DNA of 64,000 nt from JAAFHB01 sp037133495 (GCA_037133495.1 JBAXOA010000003.1:21607-85606), one strand, 5' to 3'. Positions 7,531 to 17,950 are shown, counted from the first letter of the stretch. Notes: generated from the letters alone by a model not told the origin. Translations and numbers: made by a program.

Positions 7531-8964
7531 ATGAAAATCAACTTAAACTGCTTTCTGCTAACTGTTTTTATTGCGATTTCAGCTTGCAGTCAGCAGCGGA
7601 AAGACCGCGCAATTGATGACATTGAACATGCTTTTCAGCAAGGTCGGCTGACCCTTGCCACCCATTGGGCTGATTCTTTATTGAAGAGTAGAAATCCGGA
7701 TTCATTGACAGTAATCAGGCTTAACTCCATTATCGACCATGCACACCGGATAAAGGTTGATTTTTCATTGCTTGAGAAAGACATTAACCATAGTTTGAAA
7801 AAGGAATCGTTGGCGAATACAAAGGATGAAAGGATCAGATGGGAACAGCAAAATTGGCTTGAATACCGGATGATAGATGGTGAAAAGCGTTATTTTAAAC
7901 GTGCTGTCCCAAACTTAAAATTGATTCTCAGAAATGAGGAGACCAAACACAACAGAAAGGGAAAAGGGGTCACCAACCACCTCGACTTGTTTTGTCTGAA
8001 TCATTCACGAGAGGCAATTAAGTCAGTTGTATCTGGAGGAAGACCAGTCGATCCCGTTAAAATGAAGGTTACATACCGACTGTCTGTCAATGCAGATGTT
8101 GTTCCAGATGGAGAAATAGTCAGATGCTGGTTACCCTGGCCACGCGAACTTCACGCTCGTCAACGCGAAATACTCCTTCAGAAAACGATTCCCGGGCATT
8201 ATTTTATTGCTCCTGATACTGTGGAGCAACGATCTGTATATCTTGAAAAGCAGGCAATAAAAGGTAAGCCGGTTGTTTTTGAGATTCAGTTTAATTATTC
8301 GTCTGCAGCCCGATATGTTGATATTCGGAATGAAAAGATTTCTCCATATGATACCGCATCAGCCGTTTATAAAAGATATACCTCTGAGCAATATCCTCAA
8401 ATTGTGTTTTCAGATAAAATCAGGCAATTGTCTGACAGCATTGTCCGGGGCAGTTCCGATCCCGTTGAAAAGGTTAGAAAACTCTATTATTGGATAAACG
8501 ATCATATTATTTGGACCGGAGCCCTTGAGTATTCAATTTTACCTGATATTCCAGGATATGTATTAACCAACCGAAGGGGGGATTGCGGTATGCAAACGCT
8601 TCTGTTTATGACAATGGCTCGGGTTCAGCACCTTCCTGTGAAGTGGCAGAGCGGTTGGATGATGCACCCCGGGGATGTAAATCTGCATGATTGGTGCGAA
8701 GTTTATTATGAGGGCTTAGGATGGGTTCCACTCGACATGTCGTTTAATCTTCAGAAAACCAGTGATTTGCGTGAAGAGGAATTCTATATAAGCGGCATAG
8801 ATGCCTATCGGTTGATTGTTAATGATGACATTGGAAGTGAGTTAGTTCCTGCAAAAAAATATGCAAGAAGTGAGCCATATGATTTTCAGCGTGGTGAAGT
8901 GGAATGGCGCGGCGGAAATCTCTACTTCGATCAATGGGATTATAAAATGAATGTTGAATATTGA
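7531..8964 (+). CDS. Transglutaminase-like domain lipoprotein
   Basis: 477 residues with a lipoprotein signal (AISAC, lipidated Cys near 19), so it is anchored in an envelope membrane. The C-terminal half carries a transglutaminase-like core with the triad C352 (RRGDCGMQ), H386 (LHDWCEV) and D402 (WVPLDMS); proteins of this fold in bacteria are usually proteases or peptide-processing enzymes rather than cross-linkers. The N-terminal 150 residues are helical and unrecognised. It is followed 66 bases later by an NlpC/P60 lipoprotein and then a dipeptide epimerase, which points to cell-wall peptide breakdown in the envelope. The exact substrate is inferred. Confidence 0.85.
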   Translation: MKINLNCFLLTVFIAISACSQQRKDRAIDDIEHAFQQGRLTLATHWADSLLKSRNPDSLTVIRLNSIIDHAHRIKVDFSLLEKDINHSLKKESLANTKDERIRWEQQNWLEYRMIDGEKRYFKRAVPNLKLILRNEETKHNRKGKGVTNHLDLFCLNHSREAIKSVVSGGRPVDPVKMKVTYRLSVNADVVPDGEIVRCWLPWPRELHARQREILLQKTIPGHYFIAPDTVEQRSVYLEKQAIKGKPVVFEIQFNYSSAARYVDIRNEKISPYDTASAVYKRYTSEQYPQIVFSDKIRQLSDSIVRGSSDPVEKVRKLYYWINDHIIWTGALEYSILPDIPGYVLTNRRGDCGMQTLLFMTMARVQHLPVKWQSGWMMHPGDVNLHDWCEVYYEGLGWVPLDMSFNLQKTSDLREEEFYISGIDAYRLIVNDDIGSELVPAKKYARSEPYDFQRGEVEWRGGNLYFDQWDYKMNVEY

Positions 8965-8972
8965 ATTAATGC

Positions 8973-8980
8973 TACTTTTG
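8973..8980 (+). promoter_or_regulatory. -7 element candidate (TACTTTTG)
   Basis: A perfect TAnnTTTG match lies 50 bases before the start of the NlpC/P60 gene, within the 66-base gap. A clear -33 TTTG at the right distance is not evident. It may be an internal promoter. Confidence 0.3.
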
Positions 8981-9030
8981 TTCTATTATAAGGCATTACA
9001 GGAAGCAAAATAAATAAATATAAAACATCC

Positions 9031-10197
9031 ATGAAATTTATCCTTTTTATCGTAGTGGTCGTTTTAGCTCTCTTGTCCGGGTGTTACCAGCATTCTGTAG
9101 ACCAGCTTCAGGCAGAGATAGACATTATATCAAAACACTGGGTTCCAGATAAGAGGGTAGGGATCTGCAATCTCCGGTTAGTGAAAAGTGCCGGAGGCGA
9201 GATGACTTTGAAAGGTGAATCATTGTTTCCGGGGGCTAAAGCTGAGGCGTTGAAACTGTTGAGCAGTAAAGGTATTTCGGTCATCGACAGCGCCATTTTG
9301 CTTCCCGATACCATCAATGTAAAAAAAAGCTGGGGATTAATTAATATCAGTGTAGCCAACCTGCGTGGAAAGTCAGCCCATGCTTCCGAGTTGGTTTCGC
9401 AGGCAATTATGGGCACTCCGGTTCGAATTTTAAAAGAAGATAACGGTTGGGTGTTAGTGCAGACCCCCGAAAATTATATTGCATGGACTAACGAATCATC
9501 GGTGCAGAAAATGAGTTTCACGGAGATGATAAAATGGCGAAATTCAGACCGGATGATTTATACCGAATCTTTTGGTAAAGTCTATAAGGATCCAAAGCTT
9601 ATTGAAGTGATCAGTGATTTGGTTGCGGGAGCAATTGTTGCTAAACTAAGTGAAAGTCAGGATTTTTCTTCAATTTTACTTCCGGATGGGCGCGCAGGAT
9701 ATGTCGCAAATATTAATTGGTTCTCGTTTAACCAATGGAAAGATACTGTTTCGGTAATCAACGATCAGTTGATCAAAAGTGGCCGACAGTTTCTGGGTTT
9801 TCCATATCTTTGGGGCGGAACATCTTCTAAGGCAATGGATTGCAGTGGATTTGTCAAGACTGTCTTTTTTCTTAACGGAATTATTCTTGAACGTGACGCA
9901 TCACAGCAGGTAAAGCATGGAGCTGAAGTAGATGTGACTTCTGGTTGGAATAATCTCCAAAAGGGCGATTTGCTTTTTTTTGGTTCCAGAGATCCTTACC
10001 GGGTTACTCACGTCGCAATATATATAGGCAACAGCGAGTTAATACACTCTTCAGGCAGTGTTAGAATTAATAGTCTTGATAATAAGAAAGATAATTATAG
10101 CAATATTCTTGGTGCTACTTTACTGGCAGCACGAAGAGTGATCGGTTTGCCTCCTGAAAATGGCTATTTGCCGGTAAGGCTGAACAATTGGTACTAA
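9031..10197 (+). CDS. NlpC/P60-family cell-wall peptidase lipoprotein with SH3-like domains
   Basis: 388 residues with a lipoprotein signal (LLSGC, Cys near 18). The middle has SH3b-like segments (about 110-240: GTPVRILKEDNGWVLVQ and GAIVAKLSES), and the C-terminal NlpC/P60 domain has C271 (MDCSGF), H327 (THVAIYIG) and H339 as catalytic candidates. The layout matches the gamma-D-glutamyl-L-diamino acid endopeptidases (YkfC type) that release L-Ala-gamma-D-Glu from muropeptides. The next gene is an L-Ala-D/L-Glu epimerase, as in ykfB-ykfC clusters, which strengthens this reading. Its last bases pass the start chosen for the next gene by nothing: the epimerase ATG at 10209 is 11 bases downstream. 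Confidence 0.88.
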   Translation: MKFILFIVVVVLALLSGCYQHSVDQLQAEIDIISKHWVPDKRVGICNLRLVKSAGGEMTLKGESLFPGAKAEALKLLSSKGISVIDSAILLPDTINVKKSWGLINISVANLRGKSAHASELVSQAIMGTPVRILKEDNGWVLVQTPENYIAWTNESSVQKMSFTEMIKWRNSDRMIYTESFGKVYKDPKLIEVISDLVAGAIVAKLSESQDFSSILLPDGRAGYVANINWFSFNQWKDTVSVINDQLIKSGRQFLGFPYLWGGTSSKAMDCSGFVKTVFFLNGIILERDASQQVKHGAEVDVTSGWNNLQKGDLLFFGSRDPYRVTHVAIYIGNSELIHSSGSVRINSLDNKKDNYSNILGATLLAARRVIGLPPENGYLPVRLNNWY

Positions 10198-10208
10198 AAA
10201 ATCTTCAG

Positions 10209-11351
10209 ATGAGTAACCGACGTAATTTTTTAAAATTCAGCGGAATAGCAGCGGGTTCGCTAATCCTGCCTAATTCATTAGGTGCTGCCGGAGTGAATAA
10301 CCCTTTAAATAAGAAATCAGGAAAATCTACCATCATGAAATTGCGTTTTCGGCCCTACGATCTTCAATTGAAACATGTCTTTACTATTGCAAATAACTCA
10401 CGGACTACAACACCTGTGATGCTTACAGAGCTGGAATATGACGGACTCGTTGGATATGGAGAAGCAAGTATGCCCCCTTATCTGGGCGAAAGTCATAAAT
10501 CCGCTAATGAATTTCTCTCCAAAGTTGACCTGTCTGGTTTCAAAGATCCTTTTGAGATAGAAGATATATTACAGTATATTGATAAACTCGCACCGGGTAA
10601 TTATGCGGCAAAAGCCTCCGTAGATATTGCCTTGCACGATTTGATCGGGAAGATTGTTCAACAGCCGTGGCATAGGTTGTGGGGTTTAAATCCGGCAAAA
10701 ACGCCAAATACAAGTTTTACAATTGGAATCGATACGCCCGAAGTTGTTAAAGAAAAAGTGCGCGAGGCCGACGTGTATAAAATTTTGAAAGTTAAGCTGG
10801 GGCGCGACAACGATAAAGAAATGATTACCGCCATTAGGTCTGTTACCAATAAGCCTATATGCGTTGATGTGAATCAAGGCTGGAAGGATCGTTCTATGGC
10901 GTTGGAAATGATCCGGTGGCTGGCAACTCAGGGAGTCGTTTTTGTTGAGCAGCCGATGAGCAAAACCGCGGTTGAGGATATTGCCTGGTTAACACAAAAC
11001 AGTCCTTTACCCATTATCGCAGATGAGGCGGTTCAAACAGTTAACGATGTTATCTCTGTAAATAAGATCTATTCAGGGATTAATATCAAATTAATGAAAT
11101 GTGGTGGATTGCGCAATGCCTATAAGATGGCTAATATGGCTAAGATAATGGGAATGAAGGTTATGATTGGCTGTATGACTGAAACATCGTGTGCAATTTC
11201 AGCTGCAGCTCAATTATCGCCTATGGCGGACTGGGCTGATCTGGATGGCAATTTATTGATTAGCAACGATATATATGATGGGGCTCAGGTTGTAAACGGC
11301 AAAGTAACTTTGCTTGATTTACCCGGTATTGGAATCAGGCTGAAAAAATAA
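10209..11351 (+). CDS. Dipeptide (L-Ala-D/L-Glu) epimerase with Tat-type signal
   Basis: Enolase-superfamily racemase/epimerase of 380 residues from the ATG at 10209. The barrel shows the expected acid/base lysines (KILKVKLG) and metal ligands in order (VDVNQGW, VFVEQPM, IIADEAV), then IKLMKCGG. It should convert L-Ala-D-Glu to L-Ala-L-Glu during murein peptide recycling. Unusually, the N-terminus begins MSNRRNFLKFSG, a textbook twin-arginine motif followed by a hydrophobic stretch and LGAAG, so the enzyme may be exported to the periplasm where its two lipoprotein partners act. A start at 10188 would add seven residues and overlap the previous gene; 10209 gives the cleaner Tat signal. Confidence 0.88.
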   Translation: MSNRRNFLKFSGIAAGSLILPNSLGAAGVNNPLNKKSGKSTIMKLRFRPYDLQLKHVFTIANNSRTTTPVMLTELEYDGLVGYGEASMPPYLGESHKSANEFLSKVDLSGFKDPFEIEDILQYIDKLAPGNYAAKASVDIALHDLIGKIVQQPWHRLWGLNPAKTPNTSFTIGIDTPEVVKEKVREADVYKILKVKLGRDNDKEMITAIRSVTNKPICVDVNQGWKDRSMALEMIRWLATQGVVFVEQPMSKTAVEDIAWLTQNSPLPIIADEAVQTVNDVISVNKIYSGINIKLMKCGGLRNAYKMANMAKIMGMKVMIGCMTETSCAISAAAQLSPMADWADLDGNLLISNDIYDGAQVVNGKVTLLDLPGIGIRLKK

Positions 11352-11439
11352 GTAAAGGCACAAACAAAGAACATTAAACATTATTAATTGATAATTACTT
11401 GTCATTAAATGTTTTTATTTATCCCCCAATTTACACAGA

Positions 11440-12102
11440 CTAATCCCCCAAAACCGGTTCTTTGGTTGGAAAGGTTAAATGTTTAAGCATTTCCGGCTCA
11501 TGTTTGAACCCTTTTATAGCAGCGTCATGAATGATCTTCATTAAATTAAATAACTCTTCAAGCCTGCTTTTATAAGCTTTATTCCGGAGCTCTTTTCTTT
11601 CAAGATATTTTATTAACTCTTCGTGTTCATCACTGATTTGCTTGGACAATTCCACAATTTCTTCCAAAGTAGAATCGGGACAATTAGCCGCTTTTAAATC
11701 GGCCTTTTTTTCATTTATTAAATTAACCGATCCTTCAAGAAACGATCTTAATTCTGAATAATTGTGGATTACCTTTTCCATTTCGCAGTAACCATATGCT
11801 TCCCATATATTTGAATGATACGGAAATGCCTTTTGAAGATAGAAACGAAAGATCAGAAAAAAATTCCTGACCTGATCTGACATTGCATCAAGATCCAGCT
11901 TATATTTGTAAGTGATACTGTCAGTTTCTGATTCCAATGTATAGGCCTGTACTTCATAAAAAAGGGCTTTGAATTTATAAATAATGGCCTGATCCAATTC
12001 TAGCTGAGCATTTTTGCTGGAGAACAGATGACTACTCAGGTGTTTTTTAAACCCTGAAGCAATTTCCAGCAACTCGTTTTCGGGATAATTAGAAATTTTC
12101 AT
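11440..12102 (-). CDS. Hypothetical helical protein
   Basis: 220 residues starting at the ATG at 12102 (MKISNYPENELLE). A longer in-frame start at 12198 adds 32 residues of poor, arginine/phenylalanine-rich sequence and was not used. The protein is charged and predicted mostly helical, with heptad-like stretches (LEEIVELSKQISDEHEELIKYL) and no signal peptide or membrane helix. I do not recognise a family. It stands alone between the convergent epimerase gene and the TonB-like gene. The 268-base gap to the next gene (12103-12370) shows nothing clear. Confidence 0.65.
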   Translation of the reverse strand: MKISNYPENELLEIASGFKKHLSSHLFSSKNAQLELDQAIIYKFKALFYEVQAYTLESETDSITYKYKLDLDAMSDQVRNFFLIFRFYLQKAFPYHSNIWEAYGYCEMEKVIHNYSELRSFLEGSVNLINEKKADLKAANCPDSTLEEIVELSKQISDEHEELIKYLERKELRNKAYKSRLEELFNLMKIIHDAAIKGFKHEPEMLKHLTFPTKEPVLGD

Positions 12103-12370
12103 AATAATCAGAAATTGAATTCTTGATAACAAGCAACGAAAAGTTTCAAATAACCTTATTTCTATCCTGTTAAATCTGAACCATTTCCATGAATCCAATT
12201 CTTTAATCAGTTTATATGATTAAAGTTCAACACGATATACAATAGCACAATTATTAATTTCCATAAATGTACTCTTAAAATCATGGAAATGCAAATGTTC
12301 TTCTTAGTATTTTGGGTTCTTTAACAAAATTTGTGATAATGCGGATAGCCTATAAATTGCCGGATAGCAA

Positions 12371-13300
12371 TTATTGCAGAATGAAATGATAGGTTATAGT
12401 CCCTTTTTGAAATGCCGGAGCATTGGCGTCCGCATTAAAGCTAGCTTCTAATGCTGCTTTTTTAGCAGCTTCAAGTAAATCGCTATCTATTGTATTGGAA
12501 CCTTTAATGCCGGGTAGCGCCTTGGTAACCTTGCCAAATTTATCTACTGTAACTTCTACTACTACAATTCCCGCTTCATTGCCGGGGAAAGCGGGTTTTG
12601 GCAACAGACGTGCATTGCGTCCGGAAAGACTAAACGAGATTCCTTTTCCCGCTCCCGCTCCCCCGCCAAGTCCGTACTGGTTTGCACCTGGCGTGCCATC
12701 GGGACTTCCTTGGTTGCCTTTGCCGTAAGTATTTCCCTGCCCAGTACTCTGAGAACCATTGTCGGTTTTGCCACCTCCGAAAGCATTTTTTGCACGTGAA
12801 TTAATTGCGCCGATTTTTCTTTCTTTTTCTTGCCGGATGCGTGCTTCTTCAGCTTCCTGCTGTTGCTTTTCCCGGGCTTCTTCAGCCTCCTGCTGTTCCT
12901 CAAGCTGCTTTTTCTTGCGCGCTTCCAATAGCTTTGTTTTGTTCTCGTCGGCTATCTTTTTCTTTGCCAGAGCCGCAATTGCAACAGTTTTTTCGTAATT
13001 CTGAGTCAACAAGTCTTCATCTCCCTTATTAGTGGTCTTTGTGGAAGGCTTAGGCCGGCTTGCTGGTTTCAAGGCAGGAATGACTTTTTTTGCCGTTGCA
13101 AAAGATTCAGGTGCCTTAGCTGCTGACGGTTCTTCAATGCCAAGCCCGGTGGCTGAGTTTCCGAAATCGACCAGGAATCCTTCCTCGGGTGGGGGAGGAT
13201 AAGGCAAGACAAACCCCATATAAAGCAACAGCAGCAGTATTGCGGCATGAAAGAACACCGTTGCAACTACTCCCGTTTTTTGGCTATTGGTCAATGTCAT
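12371..13300 (-). CDS. TonB-family energy transducer
   Basis: 309 residues: one N-terminal membrane helix (about 10-31), a proline patch (PYPPPPEEG), a long periplasmic Lys/Glu/Gln coiled stretch (about 95-165), a Gly-rich spacer, and a C-terminal TonB-like domain (about 225-309, with GIVVVEVTVDKFGKV and a YHFIL end). The domain transmits proton-motive energy from ExbB/ExbD to outer-membrane receptors or related envelope machines. No exbB/exbD lies next to it; tamB is upstream on the same strand with 141 bases between. In Bacteroidota several TonB paralogues coexist, so its receptor partner cannot be told from here. Confidence 0.82.
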   Translation of the reverse strand: MTLTNSQKTGVVATVFFHAAILLLLLYMGFVLPYPPPPEEGFLVDFGNSATGLGIEEPSAAKAPESFATAKKVIPALKPASRPKPSTKTTNKGDEDLLTQNYEKTVAIAALAKKKIADENKTKLLEARKKKQLEEQQEAEEAREKQQQEAEEARIRQEKERKIGAINSRAKNAFGGGKTDNGSQSTGQGNTYGKGNQGSPDGTPGANQYGLGGGAGAGKGISFSLSGRNARLLPKPAFPGNEAGIVVVEVTVDKFGKVTKALPGIKGSNTIDSDLLEAAKKAALEASFNADANAPAFQKGTITYHFILQ

Positions 13301-13441
13301 AACCGATCATTCTCCATTTGAATATTTTAATTTGTTCCGGATATGGTGAAAGTTTCTTTTTCTCACCAAAGCGCCGGGAATATTTATCATGTTCATTTTG
13401 TCAAAAATAGTAATTCCGTACGAATATTTTTCAGGTTATAA

Positions 13442-16400
13442 TCACCGAACGGATGGTATTTTTAATGAATCCTTATTCATCCTAATATTTTTTGGTCCTT
13501 TTTTAGAATGATAGTGACTAAACAAATCGGCCAATGAATCAAACTCCTCCCTGAATGAAAGGCCGATTCCTTGTTTATAAAGTGACGTGTCGTAGATAAG
13601 ATCATCATTCGCGCGATTGTATGCTTTGAGTTGTAATTTGCCCGATTTATTAAGTTTTACAAATACTTCAACCTCGCCTACAACAGGATTTGTGGCATTT
13701 GACTGTAAATTACTGTTGTTTCCAATATTTCCGTTGATGGTGACGCGATCATTAAGAATCTGCGTACTTAAGGCAAATTCCATTTGATTGGCATTTACCT
13801 GATCTCCGGGGCGATAATTAAAACCAATATCAAAGTCGTTGCTGATCTGCGAAAGCCAGTTGGAAAGCTGATTGGAAAGAATATCCGAGGTTGTCGAACC
13901 TACTATACTTCCGGTACTCGACTGAAAATCCTGTCTGCCCCTGAGGTATTCAGGAGTAAAGAACTGCCCCATAACAAGCAGCGAAACCATCTGCCGGTTG
14001 ATATCGTCCTGAGTGCTGATAAACTGCTGAAGTTCATCCTTTGTCCGTTCATCGGCCGTTGGAAAGTTAATATCAAATTTTACCGACGGATTTAATAATT
14101 TTTTTGACAGATTGATTTTGCATTCAACCGGAATCCTTCTCGAATTATCATTCTGGTTATAATTGAGCAGCAGGTAATTGATAGGCGCTTTTAAGGTGTA
14201 AATGGCGTCGAAGTCAACAATCGCTCCATATGGATCTCCGTTCCAGGAGATCAACCCTCCCTGCTGGATACGGAACTTTCTGACAAGAACGTTTTGTAGC
14301 GTAAACATATAATCTCCCTTGTCGATCTTATAGTCGCCATAAATGAAAAAGTTACCCTCTTTGTCGTAAATAAACCGGAGATCTCCAGAGCCGGATCCGT
14401 TTATCGCATCACCGACAGTTGAATTAAAGACCATCTGAACTTTCGCATCTGGGGTAGCAGTAACGTCAAGATTTATCTCTAAACCACCTGTTTTTGTAAC
14501 CCTTTGAATTGTGTTCTTTTTTTGTTCAAGGGTATCGGGATTGACAAACCGTATGAAATCATATTCACTTACCGATTCGGGGTTTTCAAGGGGTACACTA
14601 ATCTGCGTTCCTGGTTTGGTAGTTACCGAAATATCGAGAAGGATGCTTGCTGCTTTACCCGATATTTTTATTATCCCGCCAGCATGTGCAAGACCATAAA
14701 AAATATTGTTGTCACTGCTGTTCGTATTCAAAGCCATGATTTTGTCAGTAGTAGCAGACATATTGTATGTCATGTGATTGAATAGATTATGGGTAATCAC
14801 TCCATTGAATTTTGCCTTGTTATTTTCGATGTCGTTTACCTGGATATTCCTGAATATAATAGAGTCGCCCGAGAACCTGACTGTATCATTCAGTGAATAT
14901 GCAACTTTGGTGTAGTCGATTCCAATTTTTGTATTGGTCACTGCAACTTTTCCGTTGAACTTGGGTTCGGATAGTTTTCCTGTGATATTTATATTTCCGT
15001 TTCCAAGACCTTCCACCTTGTCGGAAAAGCTGCTTAAAATAGGCAGTAACGACTCGAGTGGATAATCTTTAAATAAAGCATGGTAGTCAATACTGTCACT
15101 TTGTGGTTTATAGTAACCTTTCAATTCGAGACCCGGCTTCGAATCTTTCACGAGTTTAAGTGATGAATTAAGCTGCCTGTTCTCCTGATCCCAAATATTG
15201 TCTAACAGAATATCTCCAAAGTTTTTTTTAAGGTAGGTGAAATCGGATAGTTTAAGCCTGCTGCTTAGAAACAGGGAGTGATAAGGATCAGCAATAGCAG
15301 CCATTCCACTTAATTCACCATAAATGCCAATTTCCTCTCCAAGCAGTAAATCGAGATTACTTAATTTTACTTTATCAAATTCAATATTAATCTTATCCGT
15401 TGTATTGTCGGTAACTTTCCCATAAATTCTGAATCGTTCCTGATTATGATGAATGCTGAAGTTGTCGATCGCAATTGACGTGGAATCAGTATGAAGATGA
15501 CTTTTTTCTATTTGCCACAATGAATCGGCAATCCATATTTTGGAAGGATTAAGATAGAGATCCACTAAATTATTTCCTGTCTTATTTTTGGAAAATATCC
15601 CAAGAAAATTGATTTTTCCGGAATAAGTTGGCATAGCAGTATTATTCCAGCTGATTGCTGTGTTTAGGCTATCGTGAACGAGGGTGTTATTAACCGAGAA
15701 ATTTTCAACAGCAAGTCTTCCGCCGACCAGCGCATCTTTGGTCCCAATTCTAAAGAGCCAGTTATTGTTGGTATTGTGTGAATTGATGGTAAGTCCTCTC
15801 ACCTGATCTTTATTGTAAAGCAACTCGTTGACCGATCCATCCAGATCAAGGGTTTTTTTCTCAGAATCGATACTGCCGGTCAGAACAACCGGAGATTTGA
15901 CAACCAATCCCGGAACTAAAAAACTTCCCAGTTCTTCAGCCTTTTTTATACGAATATCGAATTGAAAGGCATTTTTACCTGTGGAGCTTCTGTTTGAGAA
16001 AGGCAATTGTGCAGATGGCAGAAAATGATGAAGGTAATCTCTGAATGTGAGGTCAAACTCTCCAAAAAGGTATTTTCCATTAACTGTCGCATCTGCAACA
16101 TCGGACCTTAGGGTGATATTATTTTTCTCGCTGCTGTTGGATGTTTTAAGCATTAATTTTTGAATCACAAGCGAATTATTATCGCGGATAAACCGAAAAT
16201 TTTGAAGATCGATCTGACCATTGACATTGTCTATATGGTTTCCCTTGAAATTTGCACTTACTTTAAGGGATAAGTCTGCCACTTTACGCTCCCTTTCAAG
16301 GCCGAGTATAACCAAATTGGCTTTTTCTATTGTAGAGGCAAAGTTAAATTCCGGAATTTTAGCAGTGAAATCGGCTTTACCGGAAAACTCCATTTTTAGA

Positions 16401-17950
16401 TTAGTATCCTGTACTTTCAATTCTCCCTCAAAACTACGGTCGCGCGCTTTTCCATTTACATAAATGGAATCAATTCTGTAATTATTAAAGTACAGGCTGT
16501 CAATATCTCCATTGATCAATGCATTAAACTTGTGGCCTCCTGAACGCGATCCATTTACTTTGATCGCCAATGTAACAGCACCCAGAGGCTCGTAACCCAA
16601 TAGCTTTCCGGCTTGAAACGATGTTGCCTTAATATTCCCGATAAAATCAATCACTCCCGATTTTTTAGGACGGATGGCAATATCGGTGGATAATTTGCCA
16701 AGACTTCCTCCCAGAGTGCCGTAGGCCACAAAATCTGAAGGAAATCCTGTGAAATTTCCCTGATAAGTAAGTTTTAAGTTTGAAAGTAACTCTGCAGGGA
16801 TCTTGAGATACCTTTGATCCGAATAATCTGGCATACGAATCGTAGCCAAATCATTAAAATTAAACGTATTGTCGTATAATTTAAAAAATATGAAGGTATT
16901 TTTCCAATCTGGTAAGCCTTTTAATTCGAGGTCGGCATTTACCTGCGTCTCTTTCCCGATTTTAAAATTTATCTTTTTGAATTTTAAATTGCTAAGTGAG
17001 CCTTTAATTCCGCCTGAAAAAAGAACTGGTTCATTCATCCCCCATATTTCGGGAATAACGTATGCCAAATCAGTCAATGAAATCATTGACTCTTTAAAAT
17101 CACCGTCGATAACGTAGCGATTCGATAAAGTAAGACTCCTTTCTGAATACAGAGAGTCGATGCCAAAAAGTACGTTCTTGGATATTTTAATTTTATTGGC
17201 CTCAATATGTGAATGGTTCATCACCAGAGTCAGGTTGGAGACTTCAAATCCGGTACTGTCCGTTCGTCCTTCAAACCGTAAGTCACCGATTGCAAAGCCT
17301 GATTTTTCATTAATCGAAGCATTATCAACAAAAAAAGTAGTTCCGGAATCAGTCTGATGAATATTTATTATGGAAAGATTTAGTTTCTTGATATCCAGGT
17401 TATTGAAATTTACTCCATTGACTAAAGTGTCTTTTGCCTCGAGATTTTTATACTTGAAACCTGAGTTCCGTAAATACAAATTAGTGAAAGTAAATTGCCA
17501 CGGATGAATGGAATCAGATTTGGAACCGGATGTTGAATCGGAACCATTCAACAAAAACTGATAGTTGAATCCTGATTTATTTTTCTGAATGTTAATCCTG
17601 GAATCTTCAAAGTTAAGGTCTCCAAAATGAATCTTTCGTTCGAACAGCTTCAGACTGTCGATTTGCAATTTGATGTTGCCAACATAAAATAAGGTATCCA
17701 TATTCTGATCTTCGATCAGAACTTTTTCGAGAATTATACTTTTGAATAAAGAGATATTAACACCGCCAACACTGATTCTGGCTTTAAAAGTAGTTGACAA
17801 ATGCGATGTTATCCATTGAGCTGCAATTGTTTGTACTTTTTCAGATCGAAAGAGCAGGTAAGCCCCGCCATAAATAGAGGCGAGTGTAATTATCGGGATA
17901 AGTAATATTTTAAGCCTTTTTTTGATACTTTTATACTTTATTTTGAACAA
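13442..17950 (-). CDS. tamB: Translocation and assembly module TamB-like protein
   Basis: 1502 residues with a single N-terminal membrane anchor (about 12-34) followed by a very long repetitive beta-rich body and the C-terminal DUF490/TamB domain (about the last 350 residues, including DFDAIYTLKAPINYLLL and DERTKDELQQFISTQ). TamB-like proteins bridge inner and outer membranes and support outer-membrane protein assembly or lipid transfer. Length and layout match Bacteroidota TamB. It is divergent from tsaD, separated by 110 bases, an arrangement common in this phylum. No tamA/BamA homologue is adjacent. Confidence 0.9.
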   Translation of the reverse strand: MFKIKYKSIKKRLKILLIPIITLASIYGGAYLLFRSEKVQTIAAQWITSHLSTTFKARISVGGVNISLFKSIILEKVLIEDQNMDTLFYVGNIKLQIDSLKLFERKIHFGDLNFEDSRINIQKNKSGFNYQFLLNGSDSTSGSKSDSIHPWQFTFTNLYLRNSGFKYKNLEAKDTLVNGVNFNNLDIKKLNLSIINIHQTDSGTTFFVDNASINEKSGFAIGDLRFEGRTDSTGFEVSNLTLVMNHSHIEANKIKISKNVLFGIDSLYSERSLTLSNRYVIDGDFKESMISLTDLAYVIPEIWGMNEPVLFSGGIKGSLSNLKFKKINFKIGKETQVNADLELKGLPDWKNTFIFFKLYDNTFNFNDLATIRMPDYSDQRYLKIPAELLSNLKLTYQGNFTGFPSDFVAYGTLGGSLGKLSTDIAIRPKKSGVIDFIGNIKATSFQAGKLLGYEPLGAVTLAIKVNGSRSGGHKFNALINGDIDSLYFNNYRIDSIYVNGKARDRSFEGELKVQDTNLKMEFSGKADFTAKIPEFNFASTIEKANLVILGLERERKVADLSLKVSANFKGNHIDNVNGQIDLQNFRFIRDNNSLVIQKLMLKTSNSSEKNNITLRSDVADATVNGKYLFGEFDLTFRDYLHHFLPSAQLPFSNRSSTGKNAFQFDIRIKKAEELGSFLVPGLVVKSPVVLTGSIDSEKKTLDLDGSVNELLYNKDQVRGLTINSHNTNNNWLFRIGTKDALVGGRLAVENFSVNNTLVHDSLNTAISWNNTAMPTYSGKINFLGIFSKNKTGNNLVDLYLNPSKIWIADSLWQIEKSHLHTDSTSIAIDNFSIHHNQERFRIYGKVTDNTTDKINIEFDKVKLSNLDLLLGEEIGIYGELSGMAAIADPYHSLFLSSRLKLSDFTYLKKNFGDILLDNIWDQENRQLNSSLKLVKDSKPGLELKGYYKPQSDSIDYHALFKDYPLESLLPILSSFSDKVEGLGNGNINITGKLSEPKFNGKVAVTNTKIGIDYTKVAYSLNDTVRFSGDSIIFRNIQVNDIENNKAKFNGVITHNLFNHMTYNMSATTDKIMALNTNSSDNNIFYGLAHAGGIIKISGKAASILLDISVTTKPGTQISVPLENPESVSEYDFIRFVNPDTLEQKKNTIQRVTKTGGLEINLDVTATPDAKVQMVFNSTVGDAINGSGSGDLRFIYDKEGNFFIYGDYKIDKGDYMFTLQNVLVRKFRIQQGGLISWNGDPYGAIVDFDAIYTLKAPINYLLLNYNQNDNSRRIPVECKINLSKKLLNPSVKFDINFPTADERTKDELQQFISTQDDINRQMVSLLVMGQFFTPEYLRGRQDFQSSTGSIVGSTTSDILSNQLSNWLSQISNDFDIGFNYRPGDQVNANQMEFALSTQILNDRVTINGNIGNNSNLQSNATNPVVGEVEVFVKLNKSGKLQLKAYNRANDDLIYDTSLYKQGIGLSFREEFDSLADLFSHYHSKKGPKNIRMNKDSLKIPSVR

